Translations under genes and position numbers: made by a program | Shown here: positions 1 to 12,076 of the stretch, piece after piece | Numbering within the stretch: the stretch's first letter is position 1 | Layout: every line of letters starts with the position of its first letter | From: Thiomonas sp. X19 | Lineage (GTDB): Bacteria > Pseudomonadota > Gammaproteobacteria > Burkholderiales > Burkholderiaceae_C | Direction: 5' to 3' | DNA length: 64,000 nt | NCBI RefSeq assembly: GCF_900089495.1 | Contig: NZ_LT605203.1 | Span: forward strand, 1,039,562 to 1,103,561 | The notes under the pieces: model-generated | What the model was told of the DNA's origin: nothing | Database searches by the model: none | What the model saw: only the letters and a program-made list of their open reading frames with translations

Positions 1-730
<730 letters not shown>

Positions 731-734
<4 letters not shown>

Positions 735-2605
735 AGCTCATGAAAAAACGCGCGGCCGCCTCAAGTTTTCGCATTCCTCTCGGTGGGAGGTTGCTGCAAG
801 GCAGCGGCCTGGGGGCGTTTTCATCGCGCAACCTCGGTCCGGCTCCGCGCCAGACGCACAGCAGTCCGCTGTTGCGCCTGCGCCTGCCGCCCGGGCGCGC
901 CTGGCTGGTCAAGGGCCTGCTCTACCTCGCCTTCATCGCCCTGATCGGGCGGGCGCTGTGGGTGCAGGTCATCACCACCAACTTCTACCAGCAGCAGGGT
1001 GATCTGCGCTTCATCCGCACCATCGAGCTGCCCGCGATGCGCGGGCGCATTCTCGATCGCCACGGCAATATTCTGGCCTCCAGCATCCCCGTCAAAACCA
1101 TCTGGGCCGACCCCGAAACCCTGGAGGCCGATCCGCGCAAGGTGGCCGAGCTGGCGCAACTGCTCGAGCTCAACGCGGCCGAACTGCAGCGTCGCCTGAG
1201 CCTGGACAGGCAGTTCGTGTATGTGAAGCGCCAGGTCGACATCGACACCGCGCGCAAGGTGCAGGCGCTGGGCATCAAGGGCATCTATTTCTCTCCCAGC
1301 TACAAGCGCTACTACCCCGAAGGTTCGGCCGCGGCGCAGCTGGTGGGCTTTACCGACCTGGAGAACCAGGGCCAGGCCGGCGTCGAACTCACGTTCCAGA
1401 AAGACCTGGCCGGCCATTCGGGTACGCGCAAGGTCATGCGCGACCGCCTCGGCAATGTGATCGAGGACGTCGGTGGCGGCGTGCCCCCGGTGAACGGCGA
1501 CGACGTGCAACTGTCGATCGACAGCAAGATCCAGTACCTCACCTACCAGGCCTTGAAAGATGCGGTGGTGAACAACAAGGCCAAGAACGGCAGCGCCGTG
1601 GTGCTCGACGCCACCAACGGCCAGGTGCTGGCCATGGCCAACTACCCCAGCTTCGATCCCAACCATCGCCGCAACATGACCCAGTCGGACATGCGCAACT
1701 ACGCGCTGACCGACACCTTCGAGCCCGGCTCGGTGATGAAGCCCATCACCATTGCCGCCGCGCTGCAGGCGGGCGTGGTGACGCCGCAGACCGAGTTCCA
1801 CACGGCGCCCGGCTGCCTCAACGTCTACGGCAACAACATCTGCGACGACTTGGACAACGGCACCATCGCGCTGCCCCAGGTCATCCAGTATTCCAGCAAC
1901 GTGGCGACGAGCAAGATCGTCATGCGCATGAATCCGCGCATCCAGTGGGATATGTACACCGCGGTCGGCCTCGGCCAGCGTCCGCAGGTGCCGTTTCCGG
2001 GCGCGGCCAGCGGTCTGGTGCGGCCGTGGGAGAAATGGCGTCCGATCGACGCCGTGACCCAGGGCTTCGGCTACGGCATCTCGGTCTCCACCTTCCAGTT
2101 GGCGCATGCCTATCTGTTGTTCGCCAACCATGGCCGCATCATTCCGGCAACCCTGTTGAAAAGCACCGCCACACCGCAAGGCGTGCAAGTGGTGTCGCCG
2201 CTGGTGGCGCGTGAGATGCGCAGCATGCTGGCCTTGGTCACGCAGCAAGGCGGTACCGCACCCGGCGCCGCCGTGCCGGGTTACACCACCGGGGGCAAGA
2301 CCGGCACCGCCTGGATCTGGAAGGGCAAGGGCTACGACAAGCACCTGTTCCGCGCCCAGTTCGTCGGCATGGCACCCATCGGCCATCCACGCATCGTCAT
2401 GGCCATCTCGGTCGACCAGCCCAGCGGCGGCAAGCATTTCGGCGGCGACGTCTCGGCTCCGGTGTTCGCCAGCGTGGCGCCGCAGGCGCTGCGCATCCTC
2501 GGCGTGCCGCCGGACCTGCCGGTCAAGCCCGATGTGGCCCCGGCCATCACCGCCGCCGCCCAGCCCTCCAAGCCCGCAAGCGCACTCCACAAGGAGGGTG
2601 CGTGA
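731..2605 (+). CDS. ftsI: Septal peptidoglycan transpeptidase FtsI (PBP3)
   Basis: Class B penicillin-binding protein that cross-links septal peptidoglycan, 624 residues. A membrane anchor lies at about residues 61-80, then a PBP dimer domain, then the transpeptidase domain. All three active-site motifs are visible: SVMK at 334-337 (Ser334 nucleophile), SSN at 388-390 and KTGT at 523-526. ATG 731 overlaps the ftsL stop (ATGA); ATG 740 is a possible alternative. The cytoplasmic N-terminus is about 60 residues, longer than the roughly 20-40 expected, and contains a Gly/Ser/Arg-rich stretch with an inverted repeat in the DNA (see findings). The stop overlaps the murEF start. Confidence 0.96.
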
Positions 2606-5532
2606 GCGCCGCGCCCGGCTCCGTCGGCGCCGTGCTGCATGCCGTGCGTGCCGCCGCGGTTCCAGCCGGGGCAGCCTGGACTTGCGACTCGCGCCAGGTG
2701 CAAGCCGGCGATCTGTTCATCGCCTGGCCCGGCGCCGCCAGCGATGGACGGCGCCATCTGCCCGAGGCCTTCGCCCGTGGCGCCGTGGCCGCCCTGGTGG
2801 AGGACGACGGTGCCGATGGCTTCGATCTGCCGCCCGCCACGCTGCGCGTGCGCGGCCTGAAAGCGCTGGCCGGCGAACTTGCCGCCGCCTGGTACGGCCA
2901 GCCCTCGCGCCACATGACCGTGCTGGCCATCACCGGCACCAATGGCAAGACTTCCTGCGCACTCTGGGCGGCGCAGGCGCTGGCCGCCGCCGGCAAGCCT
3001 TGCGGCGTGGTCGGCACCCTGGGCGTGGGCCTGCCCGGCGCGCTGCAAGCCACCGGCCTGACCACACCCGACCCGGTGCGCCTGCAGCGCGAACTGGCGG
3101 CGATGCTGGCGCAGGGGGTGCGCCATGTCGCCCTCGAAGCCTCGTCCATCGGCATCGAGGAAGGGCGCCTCGCTGGCCTGCAGGTTCACACCGCCGGCTT
3201 CACCAATCTGACGCAAGACCATCTCGACTACCACGGCGATATGGCCGCCTATGCCGTCGCCAAGCGCCGCTTGTTCGACGCCCACGCGCTGCAAGCCGCG
3301 GTGCTCAACATCGACGACGCCATGGGCGCAGCCCTGGCGCAACACACGGCGCAGCGTGGCATGCGCGTCATCACCACCGCGCTGGACCAGCCTGCCGACT
3401 GGCGGGCCGAGCTTGCCGACACGCCCACTGGCATGGCCGTCGAGTTGTGCCACGCCGCGCAGCGGGCGCAGGTTGCGCTGCCGTTGGTCGGGCGCTTCAA
3501 CGCCGCCAATGTGCTGGTCGTGTGCGGCCTGCTGCAAAGCTGCGGTCTGGGCTTCGAGGTCATCGTGCAGGCGCTTGGCGCCATCGCCCCGCCACCCGGG
3601 CGCATGCAGTTGATGGGTGGACGCGACGCGCCGCTGGTGGTGGTGGACTACGCCCACACCCCCGATGCCATCGCCCAGGCGCTGCAGGCCTTGCGCCCCG
3701 CAGCGCAGGCGCGTGGCGGCAAACTGTGGTGCCTGCTGGGTGCCGGTGGTGACCGCGACCGCAGCAAACGCGCGCCGATGGCCGCCGCTGCCGAAGGCTT
3801 GGCCGACCGTGTCGTGCTGACCAGCGACAACCCGCGCAGCGAAGCGCCGCAAGCCATCCTCGACGACCTGCTGCAAGGCTTGGTCGCGCCGGTGCAGGGC
3901 CTGGTCGTGGCCGACCGCGCCCAGGCCATCGCCGAAACCGTGGCCCATGCCGCTGCTGCGGATGTCGTGCTGCTGGCCGGCAAGGGGCATGAGACGACGC
4001 AGGAACAAGACGGACGCAAGGCGCCGTTCTCGGATGTGTTCCATGCCCGCCTCGCCCTGGCGCAGCGCGGCGGCGGGTTGTTCGCCCTGCGCGAACTGCA
4101 GGCCTGGGTCGGTGGCCGATTGCATGGCGATGCGCTCACGCCGATCACCCGCGTTTGCACCGACACCCGCAGCCTGCGCCCTGGCGACCTATTCGTCGCG
4201 CTGCGCGGCGAACGCTTCGACGCCCACGACTTCCTGCCCCAGGCGGCGGCAGCCGGCGCTGCTGCCGTGCTGGCCGAACGCGGCGTGGCGCCATGCGGCT
4301 TGCCCGGCGTGGAAGTGGCCGGCAGCCTGCAGGCACTGGGCCGGCTTAGCCAAGCCTGGCGCCGCCAGCAAGGCGCCATGGCGCTCGCCGCCGTCACCGG
4401 CAGCAACGGCAAGACCACGGTGACGCAAATGATCGCCGCCATCCTCGCCGCCTGGCTGGGCGAGGACGGGCGCTTGGCGACGCAAGGCAACTTCAACAAC
4501 GAGGTCGGCCTGCCGCTCACCTTGCTGCGCCTGCAGCCGCAGCACCTGGCCGGGGTGGTGGAGCTGGGCATGAACCACCCGGGCGAAGTGGCGCGGCTGG
4601 CGGCCATCGCCGAGCCGACCGTCGCGCTGGTCAACAACGCGCAGCGCGAGCACCAGGAATTCATGCACACGGTGGAAGCCGTGGCACGCGAGAACGGCAG
4701 CGTGCTCGCCGCGCTCGCGCCGAGCGGCGTCGCCGTCTACCCCGCCAGCGACGGCTATGCGCCGCTATGGCAGTCGCTGGCCGCAGGGCGCCGCCTCATG
4801 CGCTTCGCGCTGCACGAGGTGACCGAGGCGCCGCCCGCCGCCGAGGTCAGTGGCTGGGCCGAGATGGCCTATCAGGCAGCCGCGAACGCCGAGCCGGGCA
4901 TGCGCTTGCACCTGCGCTCACCTGCAGGCGAAGCCCGCGTGCAGTTGCAGGTGATGGGCGCGCACAACGCGCACAACGCCCTGGCCGCAGCGGCCGCGGC
5001 GCTGGCTTGCGGCGCCCCGCTCGACGCGGTGGTGGCCGGGCTGGAGACGTTCCGCCCGGTGGCTGGGCGCATGCAGCGCAGCCGGCTCGAGCTGCCCGGC
5101 GGACATGTCATCAGCTTGATCGACGACAGCTACAACGCCAACCCGGATTCGGTGCGCGCCGCGATCGACGCCCTCGCCGCACTGCCCGGGCGCCGCCTGC
5201 TGGTGCTGGGCGATATGGGTGAGGTCGGCACGCAAGGTCCGGCGTTTCACGCCGAGGCCGGCAGCCATGCCGCCGCACGCCGCATCGACGCCGTCTGGGC
5301 CGTTGGCGGTCTCGCGCGTCATGTGGCCGATGCCGCGGGGCAGGGTGGTGTCGCGGTGCGCCACGCGGCAAATGTCGAGGCCTTGGCGGTCGATGTCGCC
5401 GCGCTGCAGGGTTTCGACGCGGTGTTGGTGAAGGGCTCGCGCTTCATGCGCATGGAGCGGGTGGTGCGCGCGCTGCAGGGCTTGGGCACGCTGCCGAGCG
5501 CCGGCGCGAAGGAGGCCAGTCATGCTGCATAG
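2602..5532 (+). CDS. murEF: Fused MurE-MurF: UDP-MurNAc-tripeptide synthetase / UDP-MurNAc-pentapeptide synthetase
   Basis: One 976-residue reading frame carries two complete Mur ligases. Residues 1 to about 490 are MurE, which adds meso-diaminopimelate to UDP-MurNAc-L-Ala-D-Glu: P-loop TGTNGKT at 111-117 and DNPRSE at 409-414, the DNPR signature of DAP-adding enzymes. From about residue 494 it is MurF, which adds D-Ala-D-Ala: P-loop TGSNGKTT at about 599-606, [11 protein letters not shown], and [10 protein letters not shown]. The junction has no stop or frameshift. The start is GTG 2602, overlapping the ftsI stop, with a strong AAGGAGGG upstream at 2591-2598. MurE-MurF fusions are known in some Burkholderiales such as Bordetella. 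Confidence 0.95.
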   Translation: MSAAPGSVGAVLHAVRAAAVPAGAAWTCDSRQVQAGDLFIAWPGAASDGRRHLPEAFARGAVAALVEDDGADGFDLPPATLRVRGLKALAGELAAAWYGQPSRHMTVLAITGTNGKTSCALWAAQALAAAGKPCGVVGTLGVGLPGALQATGLTTPDPVRLQRELAAMLAQGVRHVALEASSIGIEEGRLAGLQVHTAGFTNLTQDHLDYHGDMAAYAVAKRRLFDAHALQAAVLNIDDAMGAALAQHTAQRGMRVITTALDQPADWRAELADTPTGMAVELCHAAQRAQVALPLVGRFNAANVLVVCGLLQSCGLGFEVIVQALGAIAPPPGRMQLMGGRDAPLVVVDYAHTPDAIAQALQALRPAAQARGGKLWCLLGAGGDRDRSKRAPMAAAAEGLADRVVLTSDNPRSEAPQAILDDLLQGLVAPVQGLVVADRAQAIAETVAHAAAADVVLLAGKGHETTQEQDGRKAPFSDVFHARLALAQRGGGLFALRELQAWVGGRLHGDALTPITRVCTDTRSLRPGDLFVALRGERFDAHDFLPQAAAAGAAAVLAERGVAPCGLPGVEVAGSLQALGRLSQAWRRQQGAMALAAVTGSNGKTTVTQMIAAILAAWLGEDGRLATQGNFNNEVGLPLTLLRLQPQHLAGVVELGMNHPGEVARLAAIAEPTVALVNNAQREHQEFMHTVEAVARENGSVLAALAPSGVAVYPASDGYAPLWQSLAAGRRLMRFALHEVTEAPPAAEVSGWAEMAYQAAANAEPGMRLHLRSPAGEARVQLQVMGAHNAHNALAAAAAALACGAPLDAVVAGLETFRPVAGRMQRSRLELPGGHVISLIDDSYNANPDSVRAAIDALAALPGRRLLVLGDMGEVGTQGPAFHAEAGSHAAARRIDAVWAVGGLARHVADAAGQGGVAVRHAANVEALAVDVAALQGFDAVLVKGSRFMRMERVVRALQGLGTLPSAGAKEASHAA

Positions 5533-6700
5533 CCTGGCCATGTGGTTGATGAGCGTTTCGCCCGAGCTGCGGTTTTTCCGGGTGTTCAACTACATCACCT
5601 TCCGTGCCGTGATGAGCACGCTCACGGCGCTGTTCATCGGCCTGGCCGCCGGGCCTGCGGTGATCCGCAAGCTCACCGCGATGAAGGTGGGCCAGGCGGT
5701 GCGGCAGGACGGGCCGCAGACCCATCTGATCAAGACCGGCACCCCCACCATGGGCGGGGTGCTCATCCTCATCGCCATCACCGCCTCCACGCTGCTGTGG
5801 ATGGACTTGTCCAACCGCTTCGTCTGGCTCGTGCTCATCGTCATGCTGGGTTTCGGCGCCATCGGCTGGGCCGACGATTACCGCAAGGTGGTCTACCGCG
5901 ACCCCAACGGCATGCGCTCGCGCGACAAGTATTTCTGGCAGTCGCTGATCGGCCTGCTGGCGGCGTTCTATCTGGCGTTCGCGGTGTCGGGCAGGGGCAA
6001 TGCCCAGGTGCTGCACCTGTTCGTCGAATGGCTCAAGAGCGGCCTGTCCATGCCGCTGCCGCCCGCGGCCGACCTCATCGTGCCCTTCTTCAAATCGGTG
6101 AGTTATCCGCTGGGCATGCTGGGCTTCATCCTGCTGACCTACTTCGTCATCGTCGGCTCCAGCAACGCGGTGAATCTCACCGACGGCGCCGACGGCCTGG
6201 CCATCATGCCCACGGTCATGGTGGGCGGCTCGCTGGGCGTGTTCGCCTACGTCACGGGCAACGCGGTGTTCTCCAAATACCTGCTGTTCCCCTACATCCC
6301 GGGCACGGGCGAGTTGCTCATTTTCATCGGCGCCATGGTCGGCGCCGGGCTGGCCTTCCTCTGGTACAACGCCTACCCGGCGCAGGTGTTCATGGGTGAC
6401 GTTGGTGCGCTGGCGCTGGGCGCCGCTTTGGGCACCATTGCCGTGATCGTGCGGCAAGAGATCGTGCTGTTCATCATGGGCGGGGTGTTCGTCGCCGAAA
6501 CCGTGTCGGTGATGATCCAGGTGACGTATTTCAAGTACACCAAAAAGAAATACGGGCAAGGCCGGCGCATTTTCAAGATGGCGCCGCTGCACCACCACTT
6601 CGAGCAACTCGGGGTGAAGGAATCGCAGGTGGTGATCCGCTTCTGGATCGTCACCATGATGTTGTGTCTCGCTGGCCTCGCCAGCCTGAAGCTGCGGTGA
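5522..6700 (+). CDS. mraY: Phospho-MurNAc-pentapeptide transferase MraY
   Basis: Integral membrane enzyme that transfers phospho-MurNAc-pentapeptide to undecaprenyl phosphate, giving lipid I. It has 392 residues and about ten transmembrane helices. Family motifs are visible: the IGWADDYRK block, [11 protein letters not shown], and the C-terminal [11 protein letters not shown] metal/substrate loop. The start overlaps the murEF 3' end by 11 bp, and AAGGAGG at about 5509-5515 serves as its ribosome binding site. It sits in normal dcw order. Confidence 0.97.
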   Translation: MLHSLAMWLMSVSPELRFFRVFNYITFRAVMSTLTALFIGLAAGPAVIRKLTAMKVGQAVRQDGPQTHLIKTGTPTMGGVLILIAITASTLLWMDLSNRFVWLVLIVMLGFGAIGWADDYRKVVYRDPNGMRSRDKYFWQSLIGLLAAFYLAFAVSGRGNAQVLHLFVEWLKSGLSMPLPPAADLIVPFFKSVSYPLGMLGFILLTYFVIVGSSNAVNLTDGADGLAIMPTVMVGGSLGVFAYVTGNAVFSKYLLFPYIPGTGELLIFIGAMVGAGLAFLWYNAYPAQVFMGDVGALALGAALGTIAVIVRQEIVLFIMGGVFVAETVSVMIQVTYFKYTKKKYGQGRRIFKMAPLHHHFEQLGVKESQVVIRFWIVTMMLCLAGLASLKLR

Positions 6701-6707
6701 GGGCCAG

Positions 6708-8240
6708 GTGAACCTGCGCGAGCGCACCGTCCTCGTCCTCGGCCTGGGCATTTCCGGCCTGGCGATGGCGCGCTGGTGCGCGCGCCAGGGAGCCGTCGTG
6801 CGCGTGGCCGACAGCCGCCGCCAGCCGCCGCAATTGGAGGCGCTGTGCGCCGAGTTGCCGCAGGCCATGGTGCATGCGGGTGGCATCGACGCCGGCTTGC
6901 TGGACGGGGTCGAGCTGCTCTGCGTCAGCCCTGGCATCGCCCCGAGCGACGCTGCTTTCGGCCCGCTGCTCGCCGCCGCCCGTGCCAACGGGGTCGATGC
7001 CGTCACCGAACTCGGGCTGTTCAGCGCCGCGCTGCGCGAGTTGCAGCAGGCGCAAGGTTATGCGCCGTCGCTGCTGGCCATCACCGGCACCAATGGCAAG
7101 ACCACGGTCACCGCGCTCACTGCGCATCTGCTGCATGGCGCGGGGGTGGATGCGGTGGCGGCCGGCAATATCGGCCCGGCCATGCTGGATATGCTGGCCG
7201 AGCGGCTTGACGCCGGCCGCCTGCCCGCAGCCTGGGTGCTGGAACTCTCCAGCTTCCAGTTGCATGGTGCGGACGACTTCGCCGCCGCCGCCGCCACCGT
7301 GCTCAATGTCACGCAAGACCATCTCGACTGGCATGGCGACATGCGCGCCTACGCCGCCGACAAGGCGCGCATCTTCGGCCCGCTGCCCTGGACGCTGACC
7401 CAGCCTCCGGGGCTGATGCTGCTCAACCGCGACGACCCGCGGGTTCTCGGCATGGGCCGCGAAGGCCGCAAGCTGCAGACCTTCGGGCTCGATGCGCCGG
7501 CGCGCGCGGGTGACTGGGGCATCGCCGTCGAGCATGGCGTGGCCTGGCTGGCGCGTGCCCAAGACGTGGAGACGGAAGAGACGCAGGCGAGGATGTCCAA
7601 GCGCCGCGGCAAGGCGCGGCCGCCTGCCATCGACTTGCCTGTGAGCCTGCAAATGCTCATGCCTGCCGACGCCTTGCGCATCCAGGGGCGGCACAACTGG
7701 GCCAACGCCCTGGCGGCGCTGGCGCTGGCCTGCAGTACCGGCACCGCGCTCGCGCCCATGCTGCACGCGCTGCGCAGCTACCGCGGCGAGCCGCATCGCA
7801 TGCAGTCGCTGGGGGTGATCGAGGGCGTGGAGTGGATCGAAGACAGCAAGGGCACCAATGTCGGCGCCACCGTTGCTGCGCTCACCGGGCTGGACCGCCC
7901 GGTGGTGCTGATCGCCGGCGGCGATGGCAAGGGTCAAGACTTCGCCCCGCTGGCGGCGGCGGCGCGGGGCCGCGTGCGTGCCGCCGTGCTGATCGGGCGT
8001 GACGCCGGCCGCATCGCCCAGGCGCTCGAAGGCGTCTGCCCCACCGAGCAGATGGCGAGTCTGGAACTGGCGACGCAGCGTGTCGCAGAACTGGCCGGCG
8101 CGGGCGATGTGGCGCTGCTCTCACCCGCCTGCGCCAGCCTCGACATGTTCCGCAACTACGCCCACCGCGCCGAGGTGTTCACCGCCTGCGTGGCCGAGTT
8201 GGCGCACGCGCGTGGCGTGATGCTGGAGGCCGCGCCATGA
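6708..8240 (+). CDS. murD: UDP-N-acetylmuramoyl-L-alanine:D-glutamate ligase MurD
   Basis: Cytoplasmic Mur ligase that adds D-glutamate to UDP-MurNAc-L-Ala. An N-terminal Rossmann-like domain (VLVLGLGISGLAMARW) is followed by the ATPase P-loop TGTNGKTTV at about 126-134, the NVTQDHLDWH block and the C-terminal EDSKGTNVGAT ligand region. It has 510 residues, longer than the roughly 440-450 of E. coli MurD. The extra length includes a charged insert around 285-305 (VETEETQARMSKRRGKARPP). GTG start 7 bp after mraY; the stop overlaps the ftsW ATG. Confidence 0.96.
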   Translation: MNLRERTVLVLGLGISGLAMARWCARQGAVVRVADSRRQPPQLEALCAELPQAMVHAGGIDAGLLDGVELLCVSPGIAPSDAAFGPLLAAARANGVDAVTELGLFSAALRELQQAQGYAPSLLAITGTNGKTTVTALTAHLLHGAGVDAVAAGNIGPAMLDMLAERLDAGRLPAAWVLELSSFQLHGADDFAAAAATVLNVTQDHLDWHGDMRAYAADKARIFGPLPWTLTQPPGLMLLNRDDPRVLGMGREGRKLQTFGLDAPARAGDWGIAVEHGVAWLARAQDVETEETQARMSKRRGKARPPAIDLPVSLQMLMPADALRIQGRHNWANALAALALACSTGTALAPMLHALRSYRGEPHRMQSLGVIEGVEWIEDSKGTNVGATVAALTGLDRPVVLIAGGDGKGQDFAPLAAAARGRVRAAVLIGRDAGRIAQALEGVCPTEQMASLELATQRVAELAGAGDVALLSPACASLDMFRNYAHRAEVFTACVAELAHARGVMLEAAP

Positions 8241-9475
8241 AGCTCGCCTTGCCAGCGTTCGACCGCAAGCGTGGCCAAGCCCTGCCCAAGCCCGCACCCA
8301 TGCCGGTGCGCATCGGCTATGTCGGCCCGTCCGCCTCGCGCATGCTGGACTTCGACCAGAACCTGCTGTGGGTCATCGTGCTGCTGCTGGCTTTTGGCCT
8401 GGTCATGGTGTATTCGGCCACCATCGCCATTCCCGAAGACCCGCGTTTCGCCCGCTGGACCCAGTTCCATTTCTTCTGGCGCGATCTGGCGGCGGTGTCG
8501 CTCGGCCTCATCGGCGGCTGGGTCGTGTTTCAGTTCCCGATGAAGTTCTGGGAACGCTGGGCGCCGCTGATTTTCCTGGCCTCTCTGGCCATGCTGGCGG
8601 CCGTGCTCGTGCCGTTTCTCGGCAAGGGCGTGAATGGCTCGAGGCGCTGGATTCCGCTCGGCGTGTTCAATTTCCAGCCATCCGAACTGGTCAAGCTCGC
8701 GACCATTCTCTATGCCGCCAATTTCATGGTGCGCAAGCAAGAGGTGAGGCAGAAGTTCAGCAAAGCCTTCCTGCCGATGGCGGCCGCGCTGGCCGTCATC
8801 GGCCTGCTGCTGCTGGCCGAGCCGGACATGGGTGCTTTCCTCGTCATCGCCTCGGTCGCCATGGTCATCCTCTACCTGGGAGGGGTGAACGGCAAGTTGT
8901 TCGCCGCGGGCACGGTGGTGCTGATCGGCGCCTTCGTGCTCATGATCGTGCTCTCGCCCTGGCGGCGCGACCGCATCTTCGCCTACCTCAACCCCTGGGC
9001 CGAAGACAACTCCCTGGGCAGCGCCTACCAGTTGGCGCACGCGCTCATCGCCATGGGGCGTGGCCATGTCTTCGGCGTCGGCCTGGGTGGCAGCGTGGAA
9101 AAGCTGCACTACCTGCCCGAGCCGCAGACCGACTTTCTGCTCGCCATCATCGGCGAGGAACTGGGCTTCGTCGGCGTGCTGGCCGTGACCCTGGTGTTCG
9201 CCTGGATCACCAAGCGTGCCTTCGACATCGGCCGCCAGGCACTGGCCTCCGACCGCATGTTTTCTTCGCTGGTGGCGCAGGGCGTGGGCGTGCTCATCGG
9301 CGGTCAGGCCTTCATCAATATCGGCGTCAACCTCGGCCTGCTGCCCACCAAGGGCCTCACCCTGCCCCTGCTCAGTTACGGCGGCTCGGCCACGCTGATG
9401 TCGTTGCTGGCCCTGGCCATCTTGCTGCGCGTGGATTTTGAAAACCGCGTGCTCATGCGAGGGGGTCAGATATGA
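8237..9475 (+). CDS. ftsW: Septal peptidoglycan polymerase FtsW
   Basis: SEDS-family glycosyltransferase that polymerises lipid II at the septum together with FtsI. It has 412 residues, a cytoplasmic N-terminal tail of about 45 residues and about ten membrane helices. Typical blocks include [18 protein letters not shown], the AEPDMG loop, the [18 protein letters not shown] loop and the C-terminal [14 protein letters not shown]. The ATG overlaps the murD stop. Its last codons (LMRGGQI) are repeated 119 bp downstream in front of murG (see the cassette feature). Confidence 0.96.
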   Translation: MKLALPAFDRKRGQALPKPAPMPVRIGYVGPSASRMLDFDQNLLWVIVLLLAFGLVMVYSATIAIPEDPRFARWTQFHFFWRDLAAVSLGLIGGWVVFQFPMKFWERWAPLIFLASLAMLAAVLVPFLGKGVNGSRRWIPLGVFNFQPSELVKLATILYAANFMVRKQEVRQKFSKAFLPMAAALAVIGLLLLAEPDMGAFLVIASVAMVILYLGGVNGKLFAAGTVVLIGAFVLMIVLSPWRRDRIFAYLNPWAEDNSLGSAYQLAHALIAMGRGHVFGVGLGGSVEKLHYLPEPQTDFLLAIIGEELGFVGVLAVTLVFAWITKRAFDIGRQALASDRMFSSLVAQGVGVLIGGQAFINIGVNLGLLPTKGLTLPLLSYGGSATLMSLLALAILLRVDFENRVLMRGGQI

Positions 9476-9492
9476 GCATGAGCACGCGGTTT
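9442..9492. repeat. Perfect 16-bp inverted repeat at the ftsW 3' end
   Basis: AAACCGCGTGCTCATG at 9442-9457 is matched by its exact reverse complement at 9477-9492, with a 19-nt loop. The loop contains the first Shine-Dalgarno-like run and the ftsW stop/leader start. In RNA this hairpin could hide that start. A second set of smaller hairpins follows: 9543-9548 can pair with 9553-9558 or, as a longer 8-bp stem, 9543-9550 can pair with 9564-9571. These are mutually exclusive. Confidence 0.7.
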
Positions 9493-9595
9493 CGGTGCAG
9501 GCCAACTGGCGCGCAGCGCAAGTCATGCCGGAGCCAAAACGGGCAGCCGTCAGGCTGCGCCACACGGCTGCTCATGCGAGGAGGGCAGATATGAG
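9451..9595 (+). repeat. Direct repeat flanking the ftsW-murG spacer (26 bp, 24/26 identical)
   Basis: The segment 9451-9476, which covers the ftsW 3' end, its Shine-Dalgarno-like run and the ATGA, recurs at 9570-9595 directly in front of murG. The two differences are both synonymous in the Gly-Gly codons (GGG GGT versus GGA GGG). The copies are 119 bp apart. This looks like a duplication or a small insertion that rebuilt the coupling site. Confidence 0.8.
9472..9594 (+). CDS. 40-codon leader-like ORF between ftsW and murG
   Basis: A small frame fills the whole ftsW-murG spacer. Its ATG overlaps the ftsW stop, and its TGA overlaps the murG ATG, both as ATGA. The product is an arginine-rich 40-mer that ends LLMRGGQI, copying the ftsW end VLMRGGQI. 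I recognise no protein family. The layout suggests that translation passes from ftsW through this ORF to murG. It may be only a coupling device or duplication scar rather than a functional peptide. Expression is unproven. Confidence 0.4.
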   Translation: MSMSTRFRCRPTGAQRKSCRSQNGQPSGCATRLLMRGGQI

Positions 9596-10664
9596 TGCGC
9601 CGCGCACCGCCGTCATCATGGCCGGAGGCACCGGTGGCCATATCTTTCCCGGGCTGGCCGTGGGCGAGGGTTTGCGCGCCGCCGGCTGGCAGGTGCACTG
9701 GATGGGGGCGCCCGCCAGCATGGAAGCGCGGCTGGTGCCGCCTCAGGGCTATCCCATGCTGTGGGTGAACTTCGGCGGTGTGCGTGGCAAGGGGCTGCTG
9801 ACCCAATTGCTGCTGCCGCTGAAGTTGCTGCGCGCCTTCTGGCAAGCGCTGCACGCGCTGCGCCGTGTGCGCCCCGGCGTGGTGCTCGGCATGGGCGGTT
9901 ACATCACCGTGCCCGGTGGCTTGATGAGCGACTGGGCCGGAGCCAAGCTGGTGCTGCATGAGCAGAACGCCGTGGCCGGCATGAGCAACCGCCTGCTGGC
10001 GCGTCTGGCCGACAGCGTGCTCACCGCTTTCCCGCACACCCTGCCCACGGGCGACTGGATCGGCAATCCGGTGCGGCAATCCATCCGCGACCTGCCCGCG
10101 CCGGCGCAACGCTACGCCGCCCGCAGCGGTCCACTGCGCATCCTGGTGGTCGGTGGCAGCCTGGGGGCGGCAGCGCTGAACGAGCGCGTGCCCCAGGCAC
10201 TGGCCTTGCTCGGCGCGGCCGAGCGCCCGCAGGTGCTGCACCAGAGCGGCCGCGGACATCTGCAGAGCCTACAGCAGCGCTATGCGCGGCTTGGGTTGCA
10301 GGCCGACTGCCGCGAATTCATCGACGACATGGCGGCGGCCTACGCCGATGCCGACCTGGTCATCTGCCGCGCCGGCGCATCCACCGTGAGCGAAATCGCC
10401 TGTGCTGGAGTTGCCGCGCTGTTCGTGCCTTTCCCTCACGCGGTGGACGATCACCAGACCGCCAACGCCCGCTTCCTGGCCGAGCCGGGCGCGGCCCTGC
10501 TGATCCAGCAAACCGAACTCACACTCGAGCGCCTCGCCACCGAACTGCGCAGCCTCGACCGCCCACGCCTGTCGGCGATGGCGCAGCAGGCGCACAAGCT
10601 CGCCAAGCGCGATGCCGTGCAGCGCATCGTCGCGGCATGCGAGGCGCTGGAGAACCCGACATGA
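9591..10664 (+). CDS. murG: UDP-GlcNAc:lipid I GlcNAc transferase MurG
   Basis: Membrane-associated GT-B glycosyltransferase that converts lipid I to lipid II. It has 357 residues, the normal family length. The glycine-rich GGTGGH lies at 12-17; LVVGGSLGA and the C-terminal donor-binding [15 protein letters not shown] block are visible. ATG 9591 was chosen because GAGGAGGG lies just upstream and the product then begins at the usual place; the frame is open further upstream, but that part lies in the duplicated spacer. The stop overlaps the murC ATG. Confidence 0.95.
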   Translation: MSAPRTAVIMAGGTGGHIFPGLAVGEGLRAAGWQVHWMGAPASMEARLVPPQGYPMLWVNFGGVRGKGLLTQLLLPLKLLRAFWQALHALRRVRPGVVLGMGGYITVPGGLMSDWAGAKLVLHEQNAVAGMSNRLLARLADSVLTAFPHTLPTGDWIGNPVRQSIRDLPAPAQRYAARSGPLRILVVGGSLGAAALNERVPQALALLGAAERPQVLHQSGRGHLQSLQQRYARLGLQADCREFIDDMAAAYADADLVICRAGASTVSEIACAGVAALFVPFPHAVDDHQTANARFLAEPGAALLIQQTELTLERLATELRSLDRPRLSAMAQQAHKLAKRDAVQRIVAACEALENPT

Positions 10665-12076
10665 AACATGCCATCCGCCACATTCACTTCGTCGGTATCG
10701 GCGGTGCCGGCATGAGCGGCATCGCTGAAGTCTTGCTCAACCTCGGTTATGGCGTGAGTGGTACCGATCTCAGCGAAAGCGCCGCGGTGCTGCGTCTGCG
10801 CTCGCTGGGGGCTCGCGTCGCCATCGGCCATGATGCCGCCCATATCGCCGGGGCCGACGCCGTGGTGGTGTCCACCGCCGTCGGCCCCGACAACCCCGAA
10901 GTGCGCGCCGCCCGCGCCCGCCGTATTCCGGTGGTGCCACGCGCCGTGATGCTGGCTGAGCTGATGCGCCTCAAGCGCGGCGTCGCCATCGCCGGCACGC
11001 ACGGCAAGACCACCACCACCAGCCTGGTCGCCAGCGTGCTGGCCGAGGGCGGGCTCGATCCCACCTTCGTCATCGGCGGCAAGCTCAACCGCGCCGGGGC
11101 GAATGCCAAGCTGGGGCAGGGCGAGTACATCGTGGTCGAGGCCGACGAGTCCGACGCGTCCTTCCTCAACCTGCTGCCGGTGATGGCCGTGGTGACGAAT
11201 ATCGACGCCGACCACATGGACACCTACGGCCACGACATGGCGCGGCTGCGCCAGGCTTTCGTCGAGTTCATCGCCCGCCTGCCGTTCTACGGCGCCGCCA
11301 TCCTGTGCGTGGACGACCCCGGCGTGCGCGCCATCCTGCCTTTCGTCTCCAAACCGGTCACGCCCTACGGCCTGAATGAAGACGCCCAGGTGCGCGCCGT
11401 GGACCTGCGTGCCGATGGCGGCTGCATGCACTTCACCGCCTTGCGGCGCAACGGCGTGGTGCTGCCGCCGCTGGCCGTCAAGCTCAATCTGCCCGGGCTG
11501 CACAACGTGCGCAACGCGCTGGCGGCCATCGCCGTGGCCGCCGAACTCGGCGTGGACGACGCTGCCGTGGTCAAGGCGCTGGCCGAGTTCCACGGCGTCG
11601 GCCGGCGCTTCCAGCGCTATGGCGAGATCGTCTTGCCCGCCGGCGGCAGCTTCACGCTGATCGACGACTACGGCCACCATCCGGTGGAAATGGCCGCCAC
11701 GCTCGAAGCCGCGCGCGGGGCCTATCCGGGGCGGCGCATCGTGCTGGCGTTCCAGCCGCACCGCTACACCCGCACCCGCGATGTGTTCGAGGACTTCGTC
11801 GCCGTGCTCGGCCAGGCCGACGCCGTGCTGCTGGCCGAGGTCTATGCCGCCGGCGAGCCGCCCATCGTTGCCGCCGATGGCCGCAGCCTCGCGCGTGCAC
11901 TGCGCGTGGCGGGCAAGACCGAGCCGCTGTTCGTCGACGACATCAAGGCCATGCCGCAAGCCATTCTGGATAGCGCGCACGCTGGCGACGTGGTGGTGTG
12001 CATGGGCGCAGGCTCCATCGGCGCGGTGCCGCAGCAGGTGGTCGATCTGGCGCGGACGATGGAGGTGTCGACATGA
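10661..12076 (+). CDS. murC: UDP-N-acetylmuramate:L-alanine ligase MurC
   Basis: First Mur ligase of the peptide stem, joining L-Ala to UDP-MurNAc with ATP. It has 471 residues. The N-terminal [17 protein letters not shown] binds UDP; the ATPase loop GTHGKTTTT lies at 112-120; [10 protein letters not shown] and the DDYGHHPVE block near residue 330 are characteristic of MurC. ATG 10661 overlaps the murG stop (ATGA) and the stop overlaps ddlB. Confidence 0.96.
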   Translation: MKHAIRHIHFVGIGGAGMSGIAEVLLNLGYGVSGTDLSESAAVLRLRSLGARVAIGHDAAHIAGADAVVVSTAVGPDNPEVRAARARRIPVVPRAVMLAELMRLKRGVAIAGTHGKTTTTSLVASVLAEGGLDPTFVIGGKLNRAGANAKLGQGEYIVVEADESDASFLNLLPVMAVVTNIDADHMDTYGHDMARLRQAFVEFIARLPFYGAAILCVDDPGVRAILPFVSKPVTPYGLNEDAQVRAVDLRADGGCMHFTALRRNGVVLPPLAVKLNLPGLHNVRNALAAIAVAAELGVDDAAVVKALAEFHGVGRRFQRYGEIVLPAGGSFTLIDDYGHHPVEMAATLEAARGAYPGRRIVLAFQPHRYTRTRDVFEDFVAVLGQADAVLLAEVYAAGEPPIVAADGRSLARALRVAGKTEPLFVDDIKAMPQAILDSAHAGDVVVCMGAGSIGAVPQQVVDLARTMEVST

